Assembly: GCF_023715705.1 (NCBI RefSeq)
Contig: NZ_JAMBOS010000003.1
Location: 248,001-312,000 of the forward strand
Direction of reading: 5' to 3'
Source of the DNA: Halalkalibacter oceani
Lineage (GTDB): Bacteria; Bacillota; Bacilli; Bacillales; Bacillaceae_D
DNA length: 64,000 nucleotides
The position numbers and the translations under genes were made by a program. Each line of letters starts with the position of its first letter. Position 1 is the stretch's first letter. The notes under the pieces are model-generated. The model saw only the letters and a program-made list of their open reading frames with translations, was not told the DNA's origin and searched no databases. This document shows, piece after piece, positions 1 to 9,027 of this stretch.

Positions 1-39
1 TGTCAAATCGGAACAGAATGGTTGCTGAGGTGATGAGAA

Positions 40-912
40 ATGAAAAAAGAAGAAAATCAACGTTCTTCTAAATCTGAAGAAAAAATCAATATTCAACGTC
101 TGTTAAAGAAGCGCTGGGTCGTGCCTGCCCTTTACTTAATCGCTGCTGCCGGAGTGCTAAGCTCTGTCTTCTTCCTGCAAGGTCAGGATGAATCAGCCTT
201 ACCTGAAGATAATATGGAAGTGACAGAAGGTGAGCAGGGAACAAATCCTTACGGAGAGAATGCGATTGAAGTAACCTCTTCACAGGAAATTGTCAGAATG
301 CCTGTAGAAGAAGAAGCAAATGTAACCGTTGTCGGTCAATTCTATGATGTCAATGCATCTGAGGAAGAACAGCAAGAAGCTCTTGTCTACTACAATAATA
401 CCTATTTCCAAAACAAAGGAATTGATTTAGCGCATGTGGAAGGAGAGGCTTTCTCAGTTGTTGCTTCTTTAAGCGGTACGGTTTTAAGAGCGGAGAAGGA
501 TGAGCTGCTTGGCTATGTCGTCGAAATCAGTCATGATGATGGCGTGGTCACTCATTATCACAGCCTCGGTTCACTGGCTGTAGAAGAAGGAGCTACCGTG
601 CAGCAGGGAGATGTTCTCGGTGAAGCTGGACGAAGCATCTATAATGAAGATGCCGGCATCCATGTTCACTTTGAAATCCGTCAGGACGGTGTCGCCATAA
701 ACCCTAATGATATCTTCCAGCAGCCGATTGACGCGATCAAGGATGCTGCCAGCAAGGAAGAGGAAGATCAGCCGGCAGAGGAGGCACCAGCTGAAGGAGA
801 ACAGCCTGCAGAAGGTGACGAGAACGAAGCTGATGCCACGGACGATGAAGGCGAGCAGCCTGAAGAAGGCCTGCCAATGGAAGACGAAAGCACTGAAAAC
901 ACGCAAGAATAA
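40..912 (+). CDS. spoIIQ: Stage II sporulation protein Q (SpoIIQ)
   Basis: The 290-residue protein has an N-terminal cytoplasmic tail, one membrane segment at about residues 28-48, and an extracytoplasmic LytM/M23 domain at about 125-230. In Bacillus, SpoIIQ is made in the forespore and pairs across the intermembrane space with SpoIIIAH of the mother cell to hold the engulfment channel together. The HVHFEI motif of M23 peptidases is present, but the upstream His of the HxGxD motif reads NKGID, so the zinc site looks incomplete; this fits the family's structural role. The C-terminus is a long Glu/Pro/Gln-rich tail, longer than I expect for B. subtilis. GAGGTGAT precedes the ATG. Its promoter, presumably sigma-F, lies outside the window. 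Confidence 0.93.
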   Translation: MKKEENQRSSKSEEKINIQRLLKKRWVVPALYLIAAAGVLSSVFFLQGQDESALPEDNMEVTEGEQGTNPYGENAIEVTSSQEIVRMPVEEEANVTVVGQFYDVNASEEEQQEALVYYNNTYFQNKGIDLAHVEGEAFSVVASLSGTVLRAEKDELLGYVVEISHDDGVVTHYHSLGSLAVEEGATVQQGDVLGEAGRSIYNEDAGIHVHFEIRQDGVAINPNDIFQQPIDAIKDAASKEEEDQPAEEAPAEGEQPAEGDENEADATDDEGEQPEEGLPMEDESTENTQE

Positions 913-916
913 TGGA

Positions 917-1047
917 AGGGGCTGGGACAAAGGTTGTTTTTTACCTTTTTCCCAGCCCCTAAGCAATGAGTGGAACCGCCACGATCTTTTAAAGCCCGTT
1001 GTGAGTGGGTTTCTCACAACGGGCTTGTGGCGAGTGAAGCCATGGCT
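917..1047 (+). repeat. Structured intergenic element, copy A
   Basis: The element begins five bases after the spoIIQ stop. Hairpin A (917-960) has arms AGGGGCTGGG and CCCAGCCCCT and may act as the spoIIQ terminator. The conserved block AAGCAATGAGTGGA (961-974) follows, then inner stem CGCCAC (977-982) pairing with GTGGCG (1027-1032). Hairpin B (992-1026) has 14-bp arms and loop TGGGTTT. The 3' block AGTGAAGCCATGGCT is at 1033-1047. The outer stem AGCAATG/CATGGCT has one mismatch. The same architecture with different stem bases recurs at 10.75 and 38.4 kb. I do not recognise the family. Confidence 0.75.
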
Positions 1048-1079
1048 ACTCTATGCTAACTAGTTTTGTCAGCTTCTTT

Positions 1080-1898
1080 TTATGTAACAGAAGAGCTTAC
1101 GTCAAGCTGTTTGATATGAACATCAATCGCCGCCGGTTCAATTTGAAAATAGTATAGAAAATCGTTAAAGACCGTCTGCTGGACAGCGGCAATGGTGCTG
1201 CTTAACGGCGTAACCGCTGAATAGTGCAGAATGAGATGGACCTTGATGCATGGCAAATGCTCAATGTGAATCTCAACCTGACTGCATTTCTTAACGACAT
1301 CAAGCGACTCACAGCTCTTGCTGATGATTTGTTTGAAGACTTGATCGTCAATATGAATCATCCCATCCTGAAAGTTCGGCTGAATAATCGTTGTTTCGCC
1401 GATCAGCTTCCTTTGCTGAAAGAAGATTTTCTTGCCTCGCTGCATAATCCGTTTGAAAATGTTTTGTTCCACTTCTTTGTAAGGGAGCGGGATGACATGC
1501 TTCTCCTGCATCTGTCTGGTGTAAAGCGCCATTTTGATTTCTTTGGAGGAGCGGACATCCTCAACTGAAAAATAATGATCAATCGTTCCCAACCCAAGCC
1601 GGTCGGCAATGCGGTTTACCATTTTTATCGACGTGCCAATGATCAAGAGCTTATTAATCGCCAGTGTCCGCAGCGCCTCTTGTACGTCACGGGCATGATC
1701 GTCGTAAAAAAAGATTGCCCGCTTGACAGCTGTGATATAGGTCTTTTCATATTTGGCCGATGTTCCAGCGGCTTTTCGGCCGTTATGAATCAACAGACCG
1801 TCATCAATGATCGTCGTAATACCATGACTGTAGGCGAAGGAGAGCGCTGAGGTGCTTTTCCCGGTTCCACTTTTCCCGTAAAGCGCGTAGAGTTCCAT
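1080..1898 (-). CDS. P-loop ATPase with Asp23-like C-terminal region
   Basis: The 272-residue protein opens with Walker A GKSGTGKST at about residues 9-17. A nucleotide-binding region continues to about residue 120. The C-terminal portion (about 175-268) has the alternating strand pattern of Asp23/YloU-like domains, which is an inference from pattern only. There is no signal peptide or membrane segment, so it should be cytoplasmic. AGAGGAG precedes the ATG. It is the last gene of a tightly spaced minus-strand trio, 15 bases behind its upstream neighbour. The function is unknown; a regulatory or envelope-linked NTPase is possible. Confidence 0.7.
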   Translation of the reverse strand: MELYALYGKSGTGKSTSALSFAYSHGITTIIDDGLLIHNGRKAAGTSAKYEKTYITAVKRAIFFYDDHARDVQEALRTLAINKLLIIGTSIKMVNRIADRLGLGTIDHYFSVEDVRSSKEIKMALYTRQMQEKHVIPLPYKEVEQNIFKRIMQRGKKIFFQQRKLIGETTIIQPNFQDGMIHIDDQVFKQIISKSCESLDVVKKCSQVEIHIEHLPCIKVHLILHYSAVTPLSSTIAAVQQTVFNDFLYYFQIEPAAIDVHIKQLDVSSSVT

Positions 1899-1913
1899 CT
1901 GTCGGCTCCTCTC

Positions 1914-2321
1914 TTACTCAGAAGGCTTATTTTGCTCCTTTTCCTTATTATATTGATTTAGCCCTTTGCGGAAAAGCTCAAGGACGATTTCGTGCTGCGT
2001 TTTGTTCCGGACATGCTGTTTTATTTCGTTCAGTTCGGCGACGAGGTCGGCATCGAAATGAATATTAACCGTTTTTCCCTTATCCTTCGGCTGGATTTCC
2101 AGCCCAGATTCGTTCCTTTTCACCTGCCCCTCGATCAACATTTCATCGGAAAACCATTCCTCATCCGGAATCGTAATGTATTCGCCTTCAAAATAAATTT
2201 CGCTTAACGCCTCATTAAATGAAATGCTGATCGGGTTATGGTCCTGTTCATTGGCATCCCGAATCTGTCTGGCGATCACCTGATTGCCTGTCGTATTCTT
2301 CAGCTTTATTTTCACCTTCAT
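1914..2321 (-). CDS. Unknown protein with ribbon-helix-helix-like C-terminus
   Basis: This is a small acidic protein of about 135 residues. The N-terminal half is beta-rich. The C-terminal half (VNIHFDADLVAELNEIK and onward) looks like a strand followed by two helices, as in ribbon-helix-helix DNA-binding or dimerisation modules; that call is tentative. Two ATGs are possible. The one at 2330 lies one base behind GGAGG, too close to use, whereas the one at 2321 is 10 bases away, so I chose 2321. It sits between the coiled-coil/HTH gene and the P-loop ATPase gene on the same strand with short gaps, implying a three-gene operon. Confidence 0.65.
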   Translation of the reverse strand: MKVKIKLKNTTGNQVIARQIRDANEQDHNPISISFNEALSEIYFEGEYITIPDEEWFSDEMLIEGQVKRNESGLEIQPKDKGKTVNIHFDADLVAELNEIKQHVRNKTQHEIVLELFRKGLNQYNKEKEQNKPSE

Positions 2322-2338
2322 TTGAACCATTCCTCCCG

Positions 2339-2863
2339 TTAACAAGGCTTCAATTTATTTTCAGGAATATCCTTGAGCAGTTCAAAGGTCGACTCCAATT
2401 GAATCGTATACATAAACTCTGTTTTCAGCAAGTGGGAAGAGACGACAATCCCGGCTTCCGGCGGGCGGGCATCTGTCGTCGGAAGATACACACGGTCAAG
2501 AATTTTATATTGAGGCTGGAGATAGCCTTTTTCATAAAGGAAGCTGTATACATCCTCCTTCGGATACAGGAATCGTTTCTTTCCCTGCTTCGTCGGCAAA
2601 GCCCAGAACTTCTCCTTTTCATCGAGCACCGTTCCCAAATAGCCCTCATCGGCCCAACGCTTAATCGTCGACATATTGTTCTTCTTGCCGGTCTGTTTGT
2701 AAATAAGATCGATGATTTCTTTTGAGGAAATATAATGGAGCCGCTCCTTCTCCTGAGAGGTGACGACCTCCAGCCGTTCCTTCAGCTCGACCAGTGCCTG
2801 TTGATCTGCTTTCATCCGTTCTTCGGTTGCTTTAATGGCCTCTTCGATCTCTTCTCGTTTCAA
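2339..2863 (-). CDS. Coiled-coil and helix-turn-helix protein, first gene of the minus-strand trio
   Basis: About 174 residues. Residues 1-40 form a highly charged coiled coil. A MerR-like winged-helix segment follows (YISSKEIIDLIYKQTGKK, then STIKRWADEGYLGT), matching helix-turn-helix spacing. The C-terminus is mixed alpha/beta. Two starts are possible: GTG at 2872 is only one base from AAGGA, while TTG at 2863 is about 10 bases away and is preferred. Its stop is 17 bases before the next gene. It is probably a DNA-binding partner or regulator of the trio. I do not recognise the family. Confidence 0.62.
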   Translation of the reverse strand: MKREEIEEAIKATEERMKADQQALVELKERLEVVTSQEKERLHYISSKEIIDLIYKQTGKKNNMSTIKRWADEGYLGTVLDEKEKFWALPTKQGKKRFLYPKEDVYSFLYEKGYLQPQYKILDRVYLPTTDARPPEAGIVVSSHLLKTEFMYTIQLESTFELLKDIPENKLKPC

Positions 2864-3096
2864 TCCGTTCACTTCCTTACCTGAATTCCTTTCCTTAGAC
2901 GCATGTAGATCAAATGAAAAAGGGATATACCTTCTATTTTACATGGAGAAGTCTGAAAAGGTCATCTTAATTCTTTAAAACCCTCTCCCCGCCTTAACGA
3001 CATGCTTCCGGCAGATGCATCCACTAAAATGAAAATCAAAAAAGAAAGCTGTAAGATATTATAACATGTAAAATATAATTTAATGCAATTAAAATA

Positions 3097-3125
3097 TTGA
3101 CATAAAAATATTGATAACATAGTAT
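3097..3125 (+). promoter_or_regulatory. Sigma-A promoter of the pyrimidine-degradation operon
   Basis: TTGACA (3097-3102), a 17-base spacer and TAGTAT (3120-3125). The leader to the first ATG is about 100 bases. AATATTGA occurs twice across the -35 region (near 3093 and 3107), with a related copy just downstream of the -10, so a regulator could bind here. Confidence 0.75.
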
Positions 3126-3233
3126 GGTTAGTAAGAATATTTTGATAATTAAAGGCAGGTGAACCGCGGTCAGAAAGCATAAATAAAGGAAGGGAAGAAG
3201 CATCATCCAGAAAAAGTAAGTGGGAGGGATTAG

Positions 3234-4715
3234 ATGGGAACACAGCAGCAAACAAAGGCGTTTCACAATTTAATCGGCCGTGAGTGGATGCCGTCAAGCT
3301 CCGGTGAAACATTTACGGTCATCAATCCGGCCGATACGAGGATCGAATTAGGTGTCTGTCAGCAATCAAATGAGGCTGACGTCGAGGCGGCGGTGGAGGC
3401 GGCGAAACAATCACTGCCCGGCTGGAGCGCAGAGGCGGCCCCGATACGCGGACAATATATCGCAAAGGCGGCCAGTCTGATTGAAGAGCGTACCGATGAA
3501 TTCATTAAGCAGCTGATCATCGAAGTCGGCAAATCCTATGCCGATGCCAAAGCAGAGGTTATCAGAACCGTGCGGGTGATGCGATTTCTGGCAGGTGAAG
3601 CTGAACGGCTGAAGGGCGAAACGATTCCATCGTGGGATAAGGAGGTCATCGGCTATACGAAGCGTGAGCCTGTCGGTGTCGTCGGCCTGATTACACCGTG
3701 GAATGTTCCCCTTGCGATTGCTGCCTGGAAGATCGCAACGGCGCTTACCTGTGGGTGTACGGTCGTCTTCAAGCCATCCAGCCAGACACCGCTCGTCAGC
3801 CTGCAGCTTGTCAAGGCGTACCAGGAAGTGAATCTCCCGGCGGGCGTGCTCAATTTTGTGACCGGCCCAGGGTCGACGGTAGGGAACGCGATTGCAACCC
3901 ATCCGGATATTAAAGCGATCAGCTTTACCGGCTCAAACAAAATCGGACTTGCTATAAATCAGCTTGTCGCCAGACGCGGCGCACGCTTTCAGGCTGAGAT
4001 GGGAGGAAAAAATCCGTTTGTCGTTTTGAATGATGCCGATCTTACTCTAGCCGTGGAACATGTCATTGCCGGCGGCTTTGGCGAAAGCGGTCAGCGCTGT
4101 ACGGCGACGAGCCGTGTCATCGTCCTGCCCGGGATTGCCGAGGAGTTCATCACCCTGCTCAAAGAGCGTGTCGGCCGGATGAAGGTCGGCAATCCACTGG
4201 ATGAAGGGACGGATATGGGACCAGTCATCGACAAAGGCTCGATGGAAAGCATTCTGTCTTATATCGAAATCGGCAAGAAGGAAAATGGCCAATTGGTGAC
4301 AGGCGGCAGCCGCTTAACCGAAGGCGACTATGCTCATGGCTACTTTATTGCCCCGACCGTCTTCCGTGGTATCACGCCGGAAATGACGATTGCTCAGGAG
4401 GAGATTTTCGGACCGGTCATCAGCGTGATGGAGGCCAATGACTTTGAACAGGCGCTTGAATGGGCCAATCAGGTTGAATACGGCCTGTCATCGACGATTT
4501 ACACAAATGATATGGAAAAAGCGATGCGTTTTGTTAACGGAATTGAAGCCGGCTTCACCCATGTCAACATGCCATCGACCTACAGCGAGCCGCATTTCCC
4601 GTTTGGCGGGATTAAAGCGACCGGCATTGGCGGGATGCGCGAGGTTGGCAGCACGGCAATCGATTTTTACACCGAATACAAGACGGTCTATATGAAGCCG
4701 CATAATCAACCGTAA
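3234..4715 (+). CDS. NAD(P)-dependent aldehyde dehydrogenase, probably for a semialdehyde
   Basis: This is a full-length 493-residue ALDH-superfamily enzyme. The oxyanion Asn is N157 in TPWN, the general base is E255 in EMGGKN, and the nucleophile is C289 in GQRCTATSR. It resembles bacterial alpha-ketoglutaric semialdehyde dehydrogenases of the YcbD type. Position suggests malonate semialdehyde or its methyl homologue as substrate: it is the first gene of the uracil/thymine operon, and an omega-aminotransferase that would make such semialdehydes from beta-amino acids lies at 11.4 kb. The substrate is inferred. A spaced GGGAGG precedes the ATG, and the next gene starts 14 bases after the stop. 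Confidence 0.88.
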   Translation: MGTQQQTKAFHNLIGREWMPSSSGETFTVINPADTRIELGVCQQSNEADVEAAVEAAKQSLPGWSAEAAPIRGQYIAKAASLIEERTDEFIKQLIIEVGKSYADAKAEVIRTVRVMRFLAGEAERLKGETIPSWDKEVIGYTKREPVGVVGLITPWNVPLAIAAWKIATALTCGCTVVFKPSSQTPLVSLQLVKAYQEVNLPAGVLNFVTGPGSTVGNAIATHPDIKAISFTGSNKIGLAINQLVARRGARFQAEMGGKNPFVVLNDADLTLAVEHVIAGGFGESGQRCTATSRVIVLPGIAEEFITLLKERVGRMKVGNPLDEGTDMGPVIDKGSMESILSYIEIGKKENGQLVTGGSRLTEGDYAHGYFIAPTVFRGITPEMTIAQEEIFGPVISVMEANDFEQALEWANQVEYGLSSTIYTNDMEKAMRFVNGIEAGFTHVNMPSTYSEPHFPFGGIKATGIGGMREVGSTAIDFYTEYKTVYMKPHNQP

Positions 4716-4728
4716 GGAGGGGCTCTTC

Positions 4729-6105
4729 ATGCATATGAATAGAATGAAAAACAAGACGATATCATTGCAAGACCTGAGCGCTAACTTTTCTGAAATCGAG
4801 CCGCCATTAACAGAGAAGGAAGCAATGGACGAAGCGAACCGCTGTCTCTATTGCTATGACGCGCCCTGTATTACCGCCTGTCCAACCGATATTAATATCC
4901 CTTCCTTCATTAAGAAGATTGCGTCAGGCAATATGAAGGGTTCTGCCAAAGTAATCATGGAGGCAAATCCCGTCGGTGCAAGCTGCGCCCGTGTCTGCCC
5001 GACCGAGGAGCTTTGTGAGGGTGCCTGTGTGCTGAATGACGCCTCGTTGCCGATTATGATCGGGAACTTGCAGCGTCATGCGACGAACTGGGCGATCAAG
5101 AACAATGAGCAGCTGTTTAAAGCGGGAAGTGCCAATGGAAGGAAGGTCGCAATTATCGGCGGCGGCCCGGCAGGATTGTCCGCAGCACGCGAATTGGCAC
5201 GCCTCGGCTATCAGGTGACGATCTTCGAAGCGAAGGAAAAAGCGGGTGGGCTCGATACGTATGGGATCGTCTCCTTCCGTCTGCCACAGGAAGTATCGCT
5301 GTGGGAAGTGGAGCAGGTCGAAAAGCTCGGGGTCGAGATCCGGACAAATACGACTGTCGGCAAAGACATTAGCATCGCAGAAATCAAGGAAGGCTTTGAT
5401 GCGATCGTGCTGGCGATCGGGATGGCGAAGGTGCCGATGCTCGGAATAGAGGGCGAGGAAGCGGACGGCGTCTATGACGCAATTGAATTCGTGGAAAGCA
5501 CGAAAACACCACCGCTTGACGAGTCGTTTATCGGTAAAAAGGTGGCGGTTATCGGCGCCGGAAATACGGCGATTGATGCGGCAACCTGTTCGGTCCGTCT
5601 TGGCGCCGGCAACGTGAAAATGCTCTATCGCCGGACGGAGGCAGAGATGACCGCGTATGAATTCGAATATGAGTTTGCGAAGCAGGATGGCGTCGAATTC
5701 AGATGGCTGACCCAGCCGACAAAGATCATAACGGAAAACGGCAAAGTAAAGGCGCTTGAGTGCGTTAGGATGGAGCTGGGAGAGGCCGATGCGTCCGGGC
5801 GCCGGCGTCCGTTACCAATCGAAGGTTCAACATTTACGCTCGAAGTCGACGTGGTTATTAAAGCAATCGGGCAAACCCGCTATGTCCCGTTAATTGAAGC
5901 ATTTGGTCTGGAGCATCACAACGGGACGGTCAAGGTGAATCTTGAGACGTACCAGACATCTGATCCGGGCATTTACGCGGCGGGCGATGTCATTTTCGGA
6001 GACGGTCAAGGAGAAGCAATGGTCGTGACAGCAGCCCAGCAAGGAAAGCTGACCGCCTATTCGATTCATAAGCAATTAGAAGAAAAAGCGATTGAAAGCG
6101 CTTAA
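4729..6105 (+). CDS. preT: NAD-dependent dihydropyrimidine dehydrogenase, subunit PreT
   Basis: The 458-residue protein belongs to the GltD-like flavoprotein family. Cysteine clusters near the N-terminus (CLYCYDAPC, GASCARVCP, CEGAC) should carry [4Fe-4S] clusters. An FAD-binding GGGPAGLSAARELA follows at about 145, then an NAD(P)-binding GAGNTAID at about 285. A second FAD contact, AAGDVIFGDGQGEA, lies near the C-terminus. With PreA it reduces uracil or thymine to the 5,6-dihydro form, PreT passing electrons from NAD(P)H. AAGGAGGGG precedes the ATG. It sits directly between the aldehyde dehydrogenase and preA. Confidence 0.92.
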   Translation: MHMNRMKNKTISLQDLSANFSEIEPPLTEKEAMDEANRCLYCYDAPCITACPTDINIPSFIKKIASGNMKGSAKVIMEANPVGASCARVCPTEELCEGACVLNDASLPIMIGNLQRHATNWAIKNNEQLFKAGSANGRKVAIIGGGPAGLSAARELARLGYQVTIFEAKEKAGGLDTYGIVSFRLPQEVSLWEVEQVEKLGVEIRTNTTVGKDISIAEIKEGFDAIVLAIGMAKVPMLGIEGEEADGVYDAIEFVESTKTPPLDESFIGKKVAVIGAGNTAIDAATCSVRLGAGNVKMLYRRTEAEMTAYEFEYEFAKQDGVEFRWLTQPTKIITENGKVKALECVRMELGEADASGRRRPLPIEGSTFTLEVDVVIKAIGQTRYVPLIEAFGLEHHNGTVKVNLETYQTSDPGIYAAGDVIFGDGQGEAMVVTAAQQGKLTAYSIHKQLEEKAIESA

Positions 6106-6135
6106 TAAATCAGGAGAAAGGCAGGAGGTAATTCA

Positions 6136-7401
6136 ATGGCTGACTTACAGATCAACTTTGCCGGGATTCAAGCCCCAAATCCGTTTTGGCTCGCATCCGC
6201 TCCACCGACGAACACAGGTTATCAGGTGCAGCGCGCCTTTGAAGCAGGTTGGGGAGGAGCTGTCTGGAAAACGCTTGGTGATCCGATTCTCAACGTCTCA
6301 TCGCGGTTTGCAGCGATGCATTTCAACGGGCAGCGCGTGGCCGGCTTTAACAACATTGAATTAATTACCGATCGACCGCTTGAAGTCAATCTTGCGGAAA
6401 TTTACGAGACGAAAAAGAAATATCCGAACCATGCCTTAATTGCTTCACTCATGGTCGAGCCTGAGCAGGAAAAATGGCATGAAATTGTTAAACGGACGGA
6501 AGCAGCTGGCGTCGACGGACTTGAACTGAATTTCGGCTGTCCGCACGGTATGGCGGAACGGGGCATGGGCTCCGCCTCCGGCCAGGTGCCCGAGCTTGTT
6601 GAAAAGCAGACGTACTGGGTGAAGGAGGTCGCGCAAACACCCGTCATCGTCAAGCTGACGCCGAATATCACCGATATTACCGCGACAGCGGAGGCAGCCG
6701 TCCAGGGCGGTGCAGACGCGATCAGCATGATTAATACGATTAACAGTCTGGCCGGTGTCGACCTCGATACATGGAATACGGTGCCGCATGTCGGCGGAAA
6801 GGGCGCACATGGCGGCTACTGCGGTCCGGCAGTGAAGCCGATCGCCTTGAACATGGTCGCGGAATGCGCGCGTAATCCGCGGATCAACGTGCCGATATCG
6901 GGCATCGGCGGCATTTCCAACTGGAAGGATGCGGCTGAGTTTATGCTGATGGGTTCAGGCAGCGTCCAGATTTGTACGGCTGCGATGCATCATGGTTTCA
7001 GCATCGTCGAGGACATGATTGACGGATTGAGCAACTATTTGGACAGCAAGCAGATCCCTTCGGTTGAAGGCCTTGTCGCCAAGTCAGTTGAAAGGTATTC
7101 AGACTGGGGTAATCTTGACCTCAACTATAAGGTCGTCGCGCGTATTAATAACGACACCTGTATTAACTGTAATAAATGCCATATTGCCTGTGAGGACACA
7201 TCTCACCAATGTATCGATATGCTGACCTCGCCTGATGGCAATAAATATTTGGAGGTGCGCGAAGAAGACTGCGTTGGCTGCAACCTCTGCTCGATTGTTT
7301 GTCCGGTCGAAGGGGCGATCGATATGGTTGAAATTCCAAATGGAGAGCCGATGACTTGGAATGAGCGTCAGGCCGTGCTGCAGCAGAGCGTCAAATCATA
7401 A
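6136..7401 (+). CDS. preA: NAD-dependent dihydropyrimidine dehydrogenase, subunit PreA
   Basis: The 421-residue protein has a dihydroorotate-dehydrogenase-like FMN barrel (about 1-310, with NFGCPHGMAERGMG and GIGGISNWKDA). A C-terminal two-cluster ferredoxin domain follows (CINCNKCHIACED and CVGCNLCSIVCP). It is the pyrimidine-reducing subunit that works with PreT. In the active-site loop I read GSASGQ, where the mammalian enzyme has ACGQ with its catalytic Cys, so Ser occupies that position here; this comparison is from memory. GGAGG lies upstream and the dihydropyrimidinase follows 20 bases later. Confidence 0.93.
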   Translation: MADLQINFAGIQAPNPFWLASAPPTNTGYQVQRAFEAGWGGAVWKTLGDPILNVSSRFAAMHFNGQRVAGFNNIELITDRPLEVNLAEIYETKKKYPNHALIASLMVEPEQEKWHEIVKRTEAAGVDGLELNFGCPHGMAERGMGSASGQVPELVEKQTYWVKEVAQTPVIVKLTPNITDITATAEAAVQGGADAISMINTINSLAGVDLDTWNTVPHVGGKGAHGGYCGPAVKPIALNMVAECARNPRINVPISGIGGISNWKDAAEFMLMGSGSVQICTAAMHHGFSIVEDMIDGLSNYLDSKQIPSVEGLVAKSVERYSDWGNLDLNYKVVARINNDTCINCNKCHIACEDTSHQCIDMLTSPDGNKYLEVREEDCVGCNLCSIVCPVEGAIDMVEIPNGEPMTWNERQAVLQQSVKS

Positions 7402-7421
7402 ACCGTGAGGAGGAGAATGCA

Positions 7422-8843
7422 ATGAAGAAAATCATCACGAATGGAACGATTGTAACCGCAGCAGATCAATATCAGGCAGATATTTTAATCGAGGATGGGA
7501 AAATTGCCGCGATCGGCGAACGGCTTACTGCGGATGGAGCGGAGATCGTTGATGCAAAAGGAGCCTATATTTTCCCGGGCGGGATTGATCCCCATACTCA
7601 CCTGGAAATGCCGTTTGGCGGTACAGTGACGGTTGACGACTTTGAAACAGGGACGACCGCCGCCGCCTTTGGCGGCACGACAACCGTGATTGATTTCTGT
7701 TTAACGAATAAAGGCGAACCGTTAAAAAATGCGATAAAAACATGGCATGATAAATCACGGGATAAAGCGGTCATCGACTATGGCTTTCACTTAATGATCG
7801 GCGAGGTCAATCAAAATGTGCTTGAAGAGATCCCGCTTGTGATCGAAGAGGAAGGGATTACGTCCTTTAAGGTGTTTATGGCGTATAAGAATGTGTTCCA
7901 GGCCGATGACGAGACTTTATTCAAGACGCTGCTGTTCGCCAAGGAGCATGGCGCGCTTGTCATGGTCCATGCCGAAAACGGCGATGTCATTGAGCACCTC
8001 GTCAAGGAAGCGCTCGCCAACGGCCAGACTGACCCGATTTATCACGCTCTGACAAGACCGCCTGAAGTCGAAGGGGAAGCGACGCACCGTGCCGCCCAGT
8101 TGACGGGATTGGCTGATTCGCAGCTCTACGTCGTGCATGTCTCCTGTGCCGAGGCAATGGAGAAGATCGCTGCCGCCCGGAAAAAAGGCTACCGCGTTTA
8201 CGGCGAGACATGCCCACAGTATTTAGTGCTTGATCAAACCGCATTGGAAAAGCCTGACTTTGAAGGCGCCAAATATGTCTGGTCGCCGCCGCTGCGTGAA
8301 AAGTGGAATCAGGATGAGCTGTGGAAGGGGCTCGCCAACGGTCAGCTCCATACGCTCGGTTCGGATCAATGTTCATTTAATTTTAAAGGGCAGAAGGAGC
8401 TGGGAAGGGGCGACTTTACGAAAATTCCAAACGGAGGGCCGATGATTGAGGACCGCTTCAGCATTTTGTACTCAGAGGGAGTCGAGAAGGGACGGATTTC
8501 GATCAATCAATTTGTTGATATTGTCTCGACGAAAATTGCCAAACTGTTTGGACTCTTTCCGCAGAAGGGGACGATCGCCGTTGGCAGCGATGCCGACCTT
8601 GTTATTTTTGATCCAACGGCAGAACGGGTCATTTCTGCGGAAACTCACCATATGGCGGTCGACTACAATGCATTTGAAGGGATGAAGGTCAAAGGCGAGC
8701 CCGTTTCTGTGCTCTCACGCGGCGAATTCGTCATCCGTGATAAAGCATTCGTCGGGCAGCCTGGTGCCGGGAAGTACCTGAAGCGCAAGCGCTTTTCCGA
8801 AGGAACGGATTCGATAAAAAAGCGGGTCACGCTTCAGCAATAA
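7422..8843 (+). CDS. hydA: Dihydropyrimidinase (D-hydantoinase type)
   Basis: The 473-residue amidohydrolase opens the dihydrouracil or dihydrothymine ring to the N-carbamoyl-beta-amino acid. The binuclear metal site is complete: HTH in DPHTHLEMP, the carboxylated Lys in SFKVFMAYK, His in HAENG, His in VVHVSC and Asp in GSDQCSF. The length is normal for the family. GGAGG precedes the ATG. Being in line with preTA it performs the second step of reductive pyrimidine catabolism. No beta-ureidopropionase follows it. Confidence 0.93.
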   Translation: MKKIITNGTIVTAADQYQADILIEDGKIAAIGERLTADGAEIVDAKGAYIFPGGIDPHTHLEMPFGGTVTVDDFETGTTAAAFGGTTTVIDFCLTNKGEPLKNAIKTWHDKSRDKAVIDYGFHLMIGEVNQNVLEEIPLVIEEEGITSFKVFMAYKNVFQADDETLFKTLLFAKEHGALVMVHAENGDVIEHLVKEALANGQTDPIYHALTRPPEVEGEATHRAAQLTGLADSQLYVVHVSCAEAMEKIAAARKKGYRVYGETCPQYLVLDQTALEKPDFEGAKYVWSPPLREKWNQDELWKGLANGQLHTLGSDQCSFNFKGQKELGRGDFTKIPNGGPMIEDRFSILYSEGVEKGRISINQFVDIVSTKIAKLFGLFPQKGTIAVGSDADLVIFDPTAERVISAETHHMAVDYNAFEGMKVKGEPVSVLSRGEFVIRDKAFVGQPGAGKYLKRKRFSEGTDSIKKRVTLQQ

Positions 8844-9027
8844 AATAGAATGATGGGGATTGGAGAGAACGCTATTATGGCATCTGAGAAGGTCTGCTCG
8901 AAGGGAAGGAACACAGTCTTCTGTTTGGTAACGTCAAGAAAGCGAATCATGCGAAGACGAAGCAGAAATAGATAAGAAGTCGCTGCAGATTTGCTCTCTT
9001 CATTTCATGAAAAAGAGGGGAATTAAG
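8844..9027 (+). other. Intergenic stretch between dihydropyrimidinase and permease
   Basis: 184 bases with no coding signal or strong terminator. The only hints are the short near-palindrome AAGGAAcacagtcTTCT and a weak cre-like AGAAAGCGAATCAT near 8938, which I do not regard as a site. The permease is probably still co-transcribed. Confidence 0.4.

Noticed and set aside
8930-8950. cre site before the NCS1 permease
   Set aside because: AGAAAGCGAATCAT departs from the consensus at several key positions and no promoter is associated.
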